DNA of 35,417 nucleotides from a bacterium (candidate division B38) B3_B38 (GCA_005223145.1 NJBL01000020.1:1-35417), one strand, 5' to 3'. Shown: positions 15,948 through 25,403, counted from the stretch's first letter. Notes: generated by a model not told the origin, from the sequence alone. Translations and numbers: made by a program.

Positions 15948-16985
15948 ATGACGAGTATGGGGGACAAAATTAAGGAACTTTCCTCCCTGATTGATGAGTT
16001 AGAGCGCATATTAAATGACTCTTTGGCTAAGAAGAAAATCCTCATAGACTCTAATTTAGAGGAGTTTGTCAAGCAGAAGAGGGAGGAAAATAGGCTTAAA
16101 TTCGAATCCGCCAAGACTGAGACCGACAAAATGAAGGCGGATTTGAACTCAATTCGTGCACCCATTTTAGAGCTTGAGCAGGAGAAGGCGAGATTCACCG
16201 AGGAGATCAATCGCCACATAGAGCTCGCAAATCAGTATCAGAGCAAAATAGAGGAGCTTACCCGGTTGAGGAAAGAGGAGTTAGAAAAGGCAATGGAGAA
16301 GGACCTTCAGATGAGGGAGTATGAGAGGTCGATTATTGAGAAGGTGAATGAGCTCAAAAACGAACTGAGTGATCGGTACCGTCACCTGAGAGAAGCTATC
16401 CTTTCCAAGAAAGAGGAGGCGAAAGTCGAGGAGGCCAAAGTTAGTCCAGAGAAAGAGCAGTGGGAACCATCCCCCAGCCCGGAGGAGGGGGCAACAGAGG
16501 AGAATCTGCTGGAGAGCTACAAAAAGAAGGACGAAAGTCTTGGAGATGGAACGATCAATTTCATCTATTTTCAATTGAAGGACAGGGTCATTATGGACGG
16601 GGAGTCTCTGCTGAAGGGGATAAATTCTGGCGTTGAACAGATGAAAGAGCTTTACAGCAAATTAGAGGAGACAGGTTCTTCCAAAGATAAATACTTCATG
16701 AAGCAGCGCATTATCAATATCCAAGCTATGTTGCGCAAAATAGTTATCAAGAGTGTCAGCATGTGCAAATTCAAATACGGCTCCCTGCCCAAATACACCA
16801 ACGATGTGCTTAACCTCTCCCTTTTGGAAGAGATGATGGAGAAGCTGAACACCCAAAATTGGACTAAAAAGAGTGACTTTGAGGAGTTTGCCTCCTTTTT
16901 CGGCGAGATTAGCCGGGCTTTCCAATCTAAAATCACCCCCAAAGAACCCTATCTGAAAGCGGTGCTGGAAGAGATAACCTACTGA
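15948..16985 (+). CDS. Coiled-coil protein of unknown function
   Basis: 345 residues from ATG 15948, which has AAGGAG about 11 bases upstream; a GTG at 15936 and ATG 15957 are alternatives. Residues ~1-160 are Glu/Lys-rich with heptad-like Leu/Ile spacing (LIDELERILNDSLAKKK, ELEQEKARFTEEINR), a long coiled coil. A low-complexity Glu/Pro linker (~160-190) leads to a helical C-terminal domain of ~150 residues (MDGESLLKGINSGVEQMKEL, MCKFKYGSLPKY). There is no signal peptide or membrane segment. I do not recognise the family. It follows the MshEN gene by 39 bases and probably shares its promoter, so it may be a partner of that protein. Confidence 0.75.
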   Translation: MTSMGDKIKELSSLIDELERILNDSLAKKKILIDSNLEEFVKQKREENRLKFESAKTETDKMKADLNSIRAPILELEQEKARFTEEINRHIELANQYQSKIEELTRLRKEELEKAMEKDLQMREYERSIIEKVNELKNELSDRYRHLREAILSKKEEAKVEEAKVSPEKEQWEPSPSPEEGATEENLLESYKKKDESLGDGTINFIYFQLKDRVIMDGESLLKGINSGVEQMKELYSKLEETGSSKDKYFMKQRIINIQAMLRKIVIKSVSMCKFKYGSLPKYTNDVLNLSLLEEMMEKLNTQNWTKKSDFEEFASFFGEISRAFQSKITPKEPYLKAVLEEITY

Positions 16986-17157
16986 CGATAATAGATGAAC
17001 CCTTTAGCTACCGGTAGTCTCCTCTGTGCCTTCTTTAGACGCTATATGCTCATCCCTTCCTGCCCAAATGGGTTATAGAGCTATAACCATTGCCTTCCCT
17101 TCTCCGACATATATATAATGCGCTTAGCCATTATCCGATTTATATTGAAAAGGAGTT

Positions 17158-17337
17158 ATGCTGAGTATGGTAAGGGTGTGGGCACTGACCGGGAGTAGAT
17201 TAAGAGGGGGAATAATATTCCCAGTTACGATAAAGATAGGTATCAGCCGATGGAGGTTGTTAACCTCTCTGAAAAGGAGGGCAGCGCAGCAGATAGCCGG
17301 TATTATAATGAGCAATTGGGTCGGGCTGCGCTGGTGA
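17158..17337 (+). CDS. Possible 59-residue basic small protein
   Basis: This lies in the 465-base gap 16986-17450. ATG 17158 opens 59 codons ending at TGA 17335. AAGGAG sits 2 bases upstream of it, or 11 bases upstream of ATG 17167. The product is Arg/Trp-rich with no recognised motif, and its stop overlaps a terminator-like hairpin. It could be chance. The rest of the gap shows nothing gene-like. Confidence 0.25.
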   Translation: MLSMVRVWALTGSRLRGGIIFPVTIKIGISRWRLLTSLKRRAAQQIAGIIMSNWVGLRW

Positions 17338-17371
17338 AGGGGCTTTCCTTCGCTAAAGGGAACTCCCCTTC
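17336..17371 (+). terminator. Hairpin terminator between convergent genes
   Basis: GAAGGGG (17336-17342) pairs with CCCCTTC (17365-17371), and CTTT can pair with AAAG inside. TTC follows, with only a weak T run. It lies between the plus-strand MshEN/coiled-coil pair and the minus-strand GWxTD gene. Confidence 0.5.
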
Positions 17372-17450
17372 TTCAAAATAGAAGCTCTCCGCCAATTACA
17401 AAAATAAATAGCTTACCCCAAAAAAGATATCTATTTTTCCCGCTGGCTTA

Positions 17451-19055
17451 TTATCGGAGTTCGAAGCTTATATTTTGGCTAGTCCTCTGACTGGAGACCA
17501 GGTCGATTGCTCTGACTCGTAAAGTATAGCTTCCTGGCGTAAAGCCATCCAATTTGAAAGTAGTTAAGAAAGCCCTGGTGGGCAGGGGTGTGGGAGGAGG
17601 GTATCGGGTTGCTACCCTTCTGTAAATCATGGTTCTTTTATAAAAAAGATATTCGATGGCGAGACGGTTTTTGCCGGTGCTGGGATCCAGAGAGAGATTG
17701 TAGATGTAATAAAACAGAGATAATTTATCCTCAGGGCGAAAGTTTCTTCGCACATTGGGGACAATCTTGATATTTTCAAAGAGATAGGGGAGGAGAGTTC
17801 TCGATATAGGGACCATTGAGGAAGGAAGGATTTGCACCCGATTGCTTAAAATCAGACTGCTGATGTCCAGCTTATCATTACCGTAATGGGGAACGGTGAG
17901 CTCTTCTTGATAGTTATACCAGCTGGCGGATAGAGTATCAATAATATATAGCTCCAATAAGTAGGTGGCGGGGAGAGGCATAAAGCATAGCTGAAAGGTG
18001 GCCTTATCCCGGGAGATTTTATTGAATGTCTCATCTCCCAGCGAGATGGAGATGCGGTTGGCTGCCATCAAGGTCTGTGTACTCCCTTTCCTTGTCAGAG
18101 AGGCAACCACATCGAAGAGAGCCTCCTTCTTGCTCTCCCCCCTTTCATGAAGAAGTTCCTCAAGGGGGAGGTTTATAGTTATAGGCATCCTGACCCGATT
18201 TCCCATGGCACGGAAAAAATTGGTCTCTATCATAGAAGAAGAAAGCGGGAGTGCGGAAGAAGGGAGTAAACTTCGCCTGTAATCAGTTTCGGTGAGGGGT
18301 TTCAGACGGGCAAACTCCTGGATGGCAGCGGGGTCCTGGAGACTACTGTCTCCTTCCAGGTAAAGGGCGTCTATAAGGGGAACCCAGGGAGGGTAAGCGA
18401 GGGTCTCCAGGGTATAAATCGATTTGAAATGCTCCACCATTAGCTCCGGATTTTCGACCAGCAGTCCAGGGAATTTAAAATCCTCAATGTCTTTGCTAAG
18501 CTCTTTTAAATTGGTGGCTAAGACATAGCTTCTTGTGTTGTCAAGGTCGACAAATCGGATTTCGAAGCTCCGGGTCATCCTGCTGGAATCTTCCACCTGA
18601 TAAATCCAGATTTCGATGGGGTAGCCTCCTTCTCCTGAGGGGATCTGCTCGATTTCATCAGGGGTGCCATAAAGTATATATATCATTCCCCGATCGGTGC
18701 CCATCCCTGCCCGCAGGGAAGTGGAGAAGTATTTGTTAACAAATTCAACTCTATTCAGGTATTCCCTTTGAAATTCATTCACTCTTGTGCGAGGGTTAGG
18801 GTCACGCTTCCTCCAGAAGTTATTTATGAATCGCTCCCGTTCGTCATTGGTGGGCAGTTTCAGAAAGGCTTCCCTTTCTTCCGAAGTGATGATATAGCGT
18901 ACTGTTCCATGGAGCCACTTCTGATATTTCTCGGAGAGTTTTTGGGGAAAGGTGCTTACCGCGAGGCTAAAAAAGATTCCTCCCAGACAGATTAATCCAA
19001 TTGTCCTCGTTCTTCTGCATACAACGAAATCCAGCAATTTTCTATAAAACCACAT
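17451..19055 (-). CDS. Membrane-anchored GWxTD-domain protein
   Basis: 534 residues from ATG 19055; a TTG two codons earlier (19061) is the limit of the frame. The N-terminus has a single hydrophobic anchor or signal segment (IGLICLGGIFFSLAVSTF). The GWxTD domain follows, with FWRKRDPNPRTRVNEFQREYL near residue 85 and GMGTDRGMIYILYGTPDEIEQ near 120. A large beta-rich C-terminal part follows, ending in an Ig-like strand pattern (FTPGSYTLRVRAIDLVSS). It is about 160 residues longer than the GWxTD protein at 13147-14262 and closer to the family consensus. No strong ribosome site is visible; TACAAT on the minus strand at 19070-19065 would give almost no leader. Divergent from the ABC permease genes. 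The function of GWxTD proteins is not known. Confidence 0.85.
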   Translation of the reverse strand: MWFYRKLLDFVVCRRTRTIGLICLGGIFFSLAVSTFPQKLSEKYQKWLHGTVRYIITSEEREAFLKLPTNDERERFINNFWRKRDPNPRTRVNEFQREYLNRVEFVNKYFSTSLRAGMGTDRGMIYILYGTPDEIEQIPSGEGGYPIEIWIYQVEDSSRMTRSFEIRFVDLDNTRSYVLATNLKELSKDIEDFKFPGLLVENPELMVEHFKSIYTLETLAYPPWVPLIDALYLEGDSSLQDPAAIQEFARLKPLTETDYRRSLLPSSALPLSSSMIETNFFRAMGNRVRMPITINLPLEELLHERGESKKEALFDVVASLTRKGSTQTLMAANRISISLGDETFNKISRDKATFQLCFMPLPATYLLELYIIDTLSASWYNYQEELTVPHYGNDKLDISSLILSNRVQILPSSMVPISRTLLPYLFENIKIVPNVRRNFRPEDKLSLFYYIYNLSLDPSTGKNRLAIEYLFYKRTMIYRRVATRYPPPTPLPTRAFLTTFKLDGFTPGSYTLRVRAIDLVSSQRTSQNISFELR

Positions 19056-19224
19056 CTTCAATTAATTGTATCACACCTTTTTTTACAAATATATAGGTGT
19101 TCAAGAAATGTATTCTGTAAGATATACTACATATCAGAAGACAAAGCTCGTTTTTCTTTATGAGCGCTAAGAGTTTAGTTGTAAAGGGAATAGTGCAATA
19201 ATCTGTATTGAGGGACAAAAGAGC

Positions 19225-19254
19225 TTGACTTAAGTGGGAGAGCTGACCTAATAT
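19225..19254 (+). promoter_or_regulatory. Promoter of the ABC permease cluster
   Basis: TTGACT (19225-19230), an 18-base spacer and TAATAT (19249-19254). Transcription would start near 19261, giving a leader of ~28 bases. It lies in the divergent gap 19056-19288. Confidence 0.55.
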
Positions 19255-19288
19255 GTAAACTGTATTTGGAGAAGAAGGGGCCTCTCCT

Positions 19289-20659
19289 ATGCTGAGGGAT
19301 ATAATCAATAAAGAGCTGTTAGAGAATATCCTCCATTTCAAATTTATCCTATCCTTCCTGGTTTGCGTGATCCTTTTTTCTACCTGTGCTATTATTCGGG
19401 TGAAGGATTATCAGGAGCAGCTCAGAGCCTATCGCAGCAATGTTCAGCTCCACCACCGGGCAGCTACTCAGTATAAGTCAGCCAAGGATCTCGCCATCAA
19501 GGGGATAAAGATAGATCACCCTCCTAATCCCTTGTCGATACTCGTGGAAGGGGTGAGCAACAGCTACCCCAAAACAATGACCATCGCTCTGAGCAGTGGC
19601 TTTATCACCGATGAGAGAGCGGGGAAGACAGCCCTTAACCTGATATTTGATACATTCGATTTTGTGACCCTCATCCAGATAGTTATCAGCTTGATAGCAA
19701 TTTTATTCACTTATAACGCCATCTCGGGTGAGAGGGAGGATGGCACCCTTACCCTGAGCCTCTCTAACCCTTTGCCACGCCATACGCTCATTCTGGGTAA
19801 GATGGTCGGAAATTTCCTCCCTTTAATAACCACCCTTCTCATCTCTCTAATTGCAGGGCTGCTCATAGTGGTGGTGATGGGAGGGATCGAATTTGATGCC
19901 CACGCCTGGGGGAGGATAGGGGTTATATTTCTTCTTTCTCTGTTATATCTGCTGCTCTTTTCTAATATGGGCATTATGGTATCAGTGCGAAGCCGTAGCT
20001 CGGTCACCTCGCTGATTCTGCTCCTTTTCCTGTGGGTTATTTTTGTATTTGTCATACCTCATGCAGGGATACTTTTGGCTAACTATCTCAAGCCGGTTCC
20101 CACACCAGACCATATTCAGGAACAGAAGGGGATGATATTTGGTATGCAAATGTATCAGTGGTCTTCTAAAGTGGAGAAATACAAGGAAGAGCACGGGGTA
20201 TACCCACCAAAGGATGTGTGGGATTCCCGGGAGGTTGAGCGCGACCTCTCTATAGCTGATGGCTATCGCAAGGTTGAAGAGAAGTTCAAGAGTCAGGTTG
20301 ATGCCCAGGTGAGAGTGGCCAAGACCATCTCCCGCTTTTCCCCTTCCTCCTCACTATATTATGCCTGCTCCTCCCTGGCCGGAACAAGCATTTTAAATGA
20401 GAAAGCTTATTTCAAGGAGTTGGAGCAGTACCGCTCCCTCTTTGTTGATTACTCCCTGGGTAAAATGAAAAAGGGCGCCACCTGGTCCAGTAGTGGGGAG
20501 AAACTCGATTTATCGGGTATCCCTTTGCTCCAGGTTCAGCCCTTCTATCGGACTCCCATAAGGAAGGACTTCCTGGTTGATTTCTTTTTGCTGGTGGTTT
20601 TCAATCTGGTCTTCTTTCTGTTAGCATATTTTTCATTTTTAAAGAGAACCTTTTTATAA
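19289..20659 (+). CDS. ABC-2 type transporter permease (DUF3526-like), copy 1
   Basis: 456 residues, an inner-membrane permease. One N-terminal helix (FILSFLVCVILFSTCAIIRV) is followed by a periplasmic domain. A block of helices at ~130-255 contains the family motif YNAISGEREDGTLTLSLSNP-LPR. A second large outside domain and a final helix (VVFNLVFFLLAYFSFL) complete it. The start at ATG 19289 has a purine-rich site (GAAGGGG) upstream. The 20697 gene is a paralogue with the same layout, so the pair probably forms a heterodimer. Neither has an ATP-binding cassette, and no ATPase gene is near in this window. Similar permeases sit beside M1 peptidases elsewhere, matching the gene at 22211. The substrate is unknown. 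Confidence 0.88.
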   Translation: MLRDIINKELLENILHFKFILSFLVCVILFSTCAIIRVKDYQEQLRAYRSNVQLHHRAATQYKSAKDLAIKGIKIDHPPNPLSILVEGVSNSYPKTMTIALSSGFITDERAGKTALNLIFDTFDFVTLIQIVISLIAILFTYNAISGEREDGTLTLSLSNPLPRHTLILGKMVGNFLPLITTLLISLIAGLLIVVVMGGIEFDAHAWGRIGVIFLLSLLYLLLFSNMGIMVSVRSRSSVTSLILLLFLWVIFVFVIPHAGILLANYLKPVPTPDHIQEQKGMIFGMQMYQWSSKVEKYKEEHGVYPPKDVWDSREVERDLSIADGYRKVEEKFKSQVDAQVRVAKTISRFSPSSSLYYACSSLAGTSILNEKAYFKELEQYRSLFVDYSLGKMKKGATWSSSGEKLDLSGIPLLQVQPFYRTPIRKDFLVDFFLLVVFNLVFFLLAYFSFLKRTFL

Positions 20660-20696
20660 GGAAGCCCGTCTAAAATATAAAAGGGGGCTATCCTCT

Positions 20697-22046
20697 ATGC
20701 TGTGGCATCTTATTAAGAAGGAATATCGGTCTAATCTCCTCAGTCTGAAATTCATCATCTCCTTCGCCCTGCTGGCAGTTTTGATAATTGTCAGTGTCTC
20801 TTTGCACACCCGTTTGTACAAAGAAGAGGTGAGCGATTATCAGAGCCGCATTATGGCTCATAAGATGAGCCTCAATTTTATACCGAACTACGAGATGCTG
20901 GGTTTTTCAGGGATGACGCTGGATAAGAAGCCTCCCCCCCTATCCATCCTCGCCCATGGGCTTGACCAGGGTGCCAACAAGATATCCCGCGTTGGTCTGA
21001 TGACCTTCCCCCGTCTTAATGTGGGCTCTGGGGGGAACCCTCTCTTCTATACAGCAAGAACGCTGGATTACCTTTTCATAATCAAAATAGTAGCCAGCTT
21101 GCTGGCCATCCTGTTCGCTTACAATGTCGTCTCCGGTGAGAAGGAGGGACGAACCCTGAGCCTGACCCTCTCCAACTCCCTTCCTCGGAGCACCTTTCTG
21201 CTGGGGAAATATATAGGCGGGTTTTCCAGCCTCCTCACACCCCTGGTCTTCGCCTTTGCCAGCGGTTTGCTGATAATTAACCTGCACCCTTACATCTCCT
21301 TTACCGGAGGGGAGTGGATGCGAATCGGTATGATTTTCATCTTCACCCTCTTCTACCTCGTTTTCTTCTTTGCTTTGGGTGTGCTGGTCTCAGTTCTTAC
21401 ATCCCGCTCGGTAATCACCCTGTTTGTCCTTCTCTTCTTATGGGTGCTGTTTGTCTTTGCTTTTCCCTATTTTGCCAGCTTGGCAGGGAGGAGGCTGAGC
21501 CCCGTTTCCGATATCGCCGAGGTGGAAATGGCTGTTGATACAGCAAATTATCAGGCCAATGAGCGGGTGGAGAGGAGAATAGCAGAATACTTCATCAGAG
21601 AGGGGAAGCAGCCGGATATAGACTGGGTATATGCCGCTGTTCAGCAAGGCCAGCGCGAAGCCAATGTGCAGGTTCGGCAGATTGAAGAGGAGTATGACCG
21701 GAGCCTCTCCAACCAGGTCGCCCTCATATCAAAGCTCTCCCTCATTTCTCCAGCCGCTTCCTTTAGCCTGTCCGCCACCCGATTGGCGAAGACCGACTTT
21801 GGTTTCCAGCGAGGTTTTATCCTCCAGGCCCAGAGGTTTCAGGACGAGTTCATCAAATTTCTCGCCCAAATCCCCGATAAACAAGCCAGGGTGGACCCGG
21901 CGAAATTACCCCTTTTCTCCTACGAAGGGAAAAGCCTCAGGGAGAGTCTTGCGGTAACCATTCCCCATCTGGTTGTCCTGCTGCTCTCCTCAGGGGTAAT
22001 TATCTTTCTTTCCTTTGTACTTTTTTTGAGATATGATGTCCGATAA
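20697..22046 (+). CDS. ABC-2 type transporter permease, copy 2
   Basis: 449 residues, inner membrane. Same plan as the gene 37 bases upstream: N-terminal helix (FIISFALLAVLIIVSVSLH), outside domain, a helix block with YNVVSGEKEGRTLSLTLSNS-LPR and LFVLLFLWVLFVFAFPYF, a soluble domain, and a last helix (LVVLLLSSGVIIFLSFVLF). GGGGG before ATG 20697 is a modest ribosome site. Probably the partner of the copy at 19289. The required ATPase would have to be encoded elsewhere. Confidence 0.88.
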   Translation: MLWHLIKKEYRSNLLSLKFIISFALLAVLIIVSVSLHTRLYKEEVSDYQSRIMAHKMSLNFIPNYEMLGFSGMTLDKKPPPLSILAHGLDQGANKISRVGLMTFPRLNVGSGGNPLFYTARTLDYLFIIKIVASLLAILFAYNVVSGEKEGRTLSLTLSNSLPRSTFLLGKYIGGFSSLLTPLVFAFASGLLIINLHPYISFTGGEWMRIGMIFIFTLFYLVFFFALGVLVSVLTSRSVITLFVLLFLWVLFVFAFPYFASLAGRRLSPVSDIAEVEMAVDTANYQANERVERRIAEYFIREGKQPDIDWVYAAVQQGQREANVQVRQIEEEYDRSLSNQVALISKLSLISPAASFSLSATRLAKTDFGFQRGFILQAQRFQDEFIKFLAQIPDKQARVDPAKLPLFSYEGKSLRESLAVTIPHLVVLLLSSGVIIFLSFVLFLRYDVR

Positions 22047-22150
22047 ACAGAGGGAGAGAAATTTGATGAATAATTAGAGCTTCCTAAAGCTCAAAAAAAG
22101 AGAAGGTTTTCAATTAGTTTTGGAGAATGTTTAACAAAAAGGGAGGGTTT

Positions 22151-22192
22151 ATGGAATTATCTTCTGGTCTATTAAGGATGAATCGTTTTTAA
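22151..22192 (+). CDS. Possible 13-codon leader peptide
   Basis: ATG 22151 to TAA 22192 encodes MELSSGLLRMNRF, with GGGAGGG 3 bases upstream. The block TTAACAAAA + AGG-rich Shine-Dalgarno recurs before this start and before the M1 peptidase start at 22211. The little frame stops 18 bases before the real gene, which would suit translational coupling. Evidence is only the duplicated signal. Confidence 0.3.
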   Translation: MELSSGLLRMNRF

Positions 22193-22210
22193 CAAAAGAG
22201 GAGGGAGCAA

Positions 22211-24229
22211 ATGGACAGAAAATTAATAGCAGGATTTATTGGCTTAGTATTAGTGAGTATGGGGGCATTTTCCTGTCTTCTGGCTCAGGAGCCCCTCAGC
22301 AAGCGGATTGCTAACTATACCATGGATGTCCGTCTCGACCCCGAGAAAAAGGTGGTCAGCGGCAAAGAGGTGCTCACCTGGCTCAACGACTCCGAGGTGG
22401 AGCTCAGTGAACTCTATTTCCACCTCTATCTGAATGCTTTCAAGAACAATATGACCACCTTGCTTACCGAGGCTCGCCGCGTATATCCCTGGAGAATCCC
22501 CCAGTTGAAGAAAGAAGACCTGGGCTACATAGATGTGGAGTCTATAATGCTAATCGGCGAGGAAGGGGTGGAACCAATTGATATAACTCCTACCATAGAA
22601 TATGTTCAACCCGATGACGGCAACCCCTACGACCAGACGGTGATGAAGGTTACCCTTCCCCAGCCTCTGCCGCCACAGCAGACCATCAAACTCGACATCT
22701 CCTTCACCGCCAAGCTCCCCCTGGGTATTGCACGCACCGGCTTTCGGGACGACTACTTCTTCGTTGCCCAGTGGTTCCCCAAGATAGGGGTTTTCTATGA
22801 GGGAGCGTGGAATTGTCACCAATATCATGTCACTTCTGAGTTCTTCGCCGATTATGGAGTTTACGATGTGAGCCTTACTCTCCCTTCCAATTTTATAGTA
22901 GGAGCCACCGGTATACGCCTTTACGAGAGGGACAATGGAGATGGCACCATTACCTATAACTACTATCAGGAGGATGTCCACGATTTCGTATGGACCGCCA
23001 GCCCCCACTACCTGGTCTATGAAGACACTTTTACCCACGAATATCTTCCAGAGGTAAAGGTTATCCTCCTCCTGCAGCCCTATCACAAGATGTTCAAGGA
23101 CCGCTACATTGAAGCCACCAAGCATGCACTGCGCTATTATGGCGAATGGTATGGAGCCTACCCCTATCCCCAGGTCACCTGTGTTGACCCCGCTTATCGC
23201 AGCGGCTCAGGAGGGATGGAATACCCCACCCTGTTTACCGGAGGAGCATACTGGCTGACCCCCATTGAGCTCCGCTCGCCCGAAGGGGTAACCATCCACG
23301 AGTGCGGACACGAATGGTGGTATGGGATTATAGGGAATAACGAATTTGAGGACGCCTGGATGGACGAGGGCTTCGACTCCTACTCCGATGATAGGGTGCT
23401 GGAGAAAGCCTATGGTCCCTACTACTTTTCCCGCCGCTTCCTGCAGATATTCCCCATTGTCTTCAAGAGGTTCTCTTACAAACCAGCCTGGGGAAGTATG
23501 AGCGGCTATCGCCCGTATGCCGAGTTGGATGATATGTCTCGCTTAGCCTGGGAATTTATGAGCGGCACCAGCTACGGCGTCAACTCTTACAGCAAGGGTG
23601 CCCTCACCATGTGGACTCTGGAGAACTACCTCGGTCCCGAGCTCAGCGCTAAGGTGTTCAAGACCTACTTCCAGCGGTGGAAATTCCGCCATCCCCGACC
23701 ACAGGATTTCATCGATGTGGTCGAGGAGGTCACCGGGCAGGATATGAGCTGGTTTTTCGACCAGATTGTTTTTGGTTCCAACGAGCTCGATTACGCTATA
23801 GAGAGAATCAGCAGCAGTCCTGTGACCAAGAAGGAAGGGTATTTCGATGAGAATGGTGAGCGAGCCTTTATTACAGGAGAGGAAGAAGGGGAAAAAGAGG
23901 AGAAAGAAGAGGTAATCTACCAGAGCAATGTGATAGTCCGTCGACTGGGTGAGGTGGTCTTTCCCGTAGAGGTGCTGGTGACCTTTGAGAATGGGGAGCA
24001 GGAGAAAAAGGTCTGGGATGGAGAGTACCGATGGGTGCGCTACACCTTCAAGAAGCCGAGCCGCCTGCAATCGGCGGAAGTTGACCCCGACCATAAGATA
24101 TTCTTGGATGTTAACTACACCAACAACAGCAAGACCATGAACCCCCGGAAGCTCCCCGCTTACAAGTGGGCATTCCGCTGGATGTTCTGGCTGCAGCACC
24201 TGCTGGAGACATGCACCTTCTTTAGTTAA
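22211..24229 (+). CDS. M1 family zinc metallopeptidase (aminopeptidase), exported
   Basis: 672 residues. The N-terminal hydrophobic segment (LIAGFIGLVLVSMGAFS, then Cys-Leu-Leu-Ala-Gln) is a signal peptide and possibly a lipoprotein signal. The catalytic domain has GGMEYPTLFTGG, zinc site HECGH at 363-367 and the third zinc ligand Glu386, an exact HEXXH-X18-E pattern. A C-terminal beta-rich part of ~130 residues carries an acidic patch (EEEGEKEEKEE). M1 enzymes remove N-terminal residues from peptides; here it probably acts outside the cytoplasm. Strong AGGAGGG site before ATG 22211. It follows two ABC-2 permeases, a pairing also seen as fused permease-peptidase proteins. Confidence 0.95.
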   Translation: MDRKLIAGFIGLVLVSMGAFSCLLAQEPLSKRIANYTMDVRLDPEKKVVSGKEVLTWLNDSEVELSELYFHLYLNAFKNNMTTLLTEARRVYPWRIPQLKKEDLGYIDVESIMLIGEEGVEPIDITPTIEYVQPDDGNPYDQTVMKVTLPQPLPPQQTIKLDISFTAKLPLGIARTGFRDDYFFVAQWFPKIGVFYEGAWNCHQYHVTSEFFADYGVYDVSLTLPSNFIVGATGIRLYERDNGDGTITYNYYQEDVHDFVWTASPHYLVYEDTFTHEYLPEVKVILLLQPYHKMFKDRYIEATKHALRYYGEWYGAYPYPQVTCVDPAYRSGSGGMEYPTLFTGGAYWLTPIELRSPEGVTIHECGHEWWYGIIGNNEFEDAWMDEGFDSYSDDRVLEKAYGPYYFSRRFLQIFPIVFKRFSYKPAWGSMSGYRPYAELDDMSRLAWEFMSGTSYGVNSYSKGALTMWTLENYLGPELSAKVFKTYFQRWKFRHPRPQDFIDVVEEVTGQDMSWFFDQIVFGSNELDYAIERISSSPVTKKEGYFDENGERAFITGEEEGEKEEKEEVIYQSNVIVRRLGEVVFPVEVLVTFENGEQEKKVWDGEYRWVRYTFKKPSRLQSAEVDPDHKIFLDVNYTNNSKTMNPRKLPAYKWAFRWMFWLQHLLETCTFFS

Positions 24230-24294
24230 ATTGTGCTCTGCTAAAGAAAAATAAGCCACCTTTTGATATGGTAAGATTTCAATAGGAGAGAGCG

Positions 24295-25299
24295 ATGGGA
24301 ATTTTTAAAGCCTTAAGAACGGGAATCAAACGAGTAAATAAAAATAAAAAGATGTGGTTTTTTCTCCTGGTGGTCAACATACTGGTAGCCCTGGTGCTCA
24401 CTTTTCCCCTCTACTCCGCCTTGAAGACCTCTATCGGCGACAGCCTCATGGGAGAGAGGCTGACTAAAGGTTTTGATTACCGATGGTATGACGAATTTCG
24501 CTACAAGTTTCGGGACACCGGTTTTATTACCTTGTGGAGCCCGACGATTGTAGGTAGCGGCGCTTTCTTTTCCAATGTGGATAGCCTGGTAACTGGACGG
24601 TTCTTCCAGTTTAGTCCCACAATCCTTATACTTATGGCTGTATATGTGCTGCTCAATATCCTTTTCGCAGGAGGGATTCTGGGTGTTTTCCACTCACCCG
24701 AGGAGAAATTCACCATCAAGGGATTTTTCAGCTTTGGGGGCACCTACTTCAATCGCTTTTTCAGGCTGTTCATTCTGTCCGGGGTCTTATATGGCGTCCT
24801 GTATTTCCTTGCCGTGCCTTACTTTTCCGGAATAATCAATCGTATAGGGGGAACCGCCGCCTCGGAAAGGGTTCCTATGGTGCTGGGTATTATATTCGCT
24901 GTGGTGATGTTCTTCATCCTTTTCCTGGTCAATATGATATTTGATTATGCTAAAATAAGAACGGTGGTGGGGGATGGTCGGAGCATGATCGTGCAGACTG
25001 GGAAAGCTATTGGCTTTGTGTTCAAAAATTTCGGCAGGACCATGGGGCTCTATTACTTTATTGGCGTGCTTGGAATAGTCTTCATGGTGATATATAGTGT
25101 GGTGGAGCCTCAAATATCACAGGTGACCCCTCTCTTTGTCCTGTTAGCCTTCGTATGGCAGCAGGTGTACATGCTGTGTAGAATATGGGTCAGGTTGACC
25201 TTCTTCTCCAGCCAGCTCAACCTCTTTATGGGGCTGCAAAAAGAAAAGAAAGTTTCCAAGACAGCCGCTTCTGCCTCTCCCTCATTGGCGGAGAGCTGA
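24295..25299 (+). CDS. Polytopic membrane protein of unknown function
   Basis: 334 residues with about six hydrophobic helices. Clear ones are WFFLLVVNILVALVLTF (~20), ILILMAVYVLLNILFAGG (~105), LFILSGVLYGVLYFLAV (~160), MVLGIIFAVVMFFILFLVNMI (~195), YFIGVLGIVFMVIYSVV (~255), and a last one near 280. The short soluble end is Ser/Ala-rich. A Gly/Phe-rich loop (KGFFSFGGTYFNRFFRLF) lies between helices. I do not recognise a family. AGGAGAG precedes ATG 24295, and the gene sits 65 bases after the M1 peptidase and before an M14 peptidase in the same direction, so it likely belongs to the peptidase operon. Confidence 0.8.
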   Translation: MGIFKALRTGIKRVNKNKKMWFFLLVVNILVALVLTFPLYSALKTSIGDSLMGERLTKGFDYRWYDEFRYKFRDTGFITLWSPTIVGSGAFFSNVDSLVTGRFFQFSPTILILMAVYVLLNILFAGGILGVFHSPEEKFTIKGFFSFGGTYFNRFFRLFILSGVLYGVLYFLAVPYFSGIINRIGGTAASERVPMVLGIIFAVVMFFILFLVNMIFDYAKIRTVVGDGRSMIVQTGKAIGFVFKNFGRTMGLYYFIGVLGIVFMVIYSVVEPQISQVTPLFVLLAFVWQQVYMLCRIWVRLTFFSSQLNLFMGLQKEKKVSKTAASASPSLAES

Positions 25300-25403
25300 T
25301 TATCATCAATTAATATATTTTTAGCCCGCACAATAGCTTATCGCGGGAGAAAGGGAGGTGTATGTTTACTACTCATCTAATTACTTTAAGAAGGGGGTAT
25401 CAA

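Noticed and set aside
22078-22100. GAGCTT/AAGCTC hairpin after the second permease
   Set aside because: Followed by A residues rather than T on the plus strand, so not a terminator for that gene.
25325-25347. CCCGC/GCGGG hairpin before the M14 gene
   Set aside because: Only 5 bp with a 13-base loop and no T run; not convincing as terminator or riboswitch.
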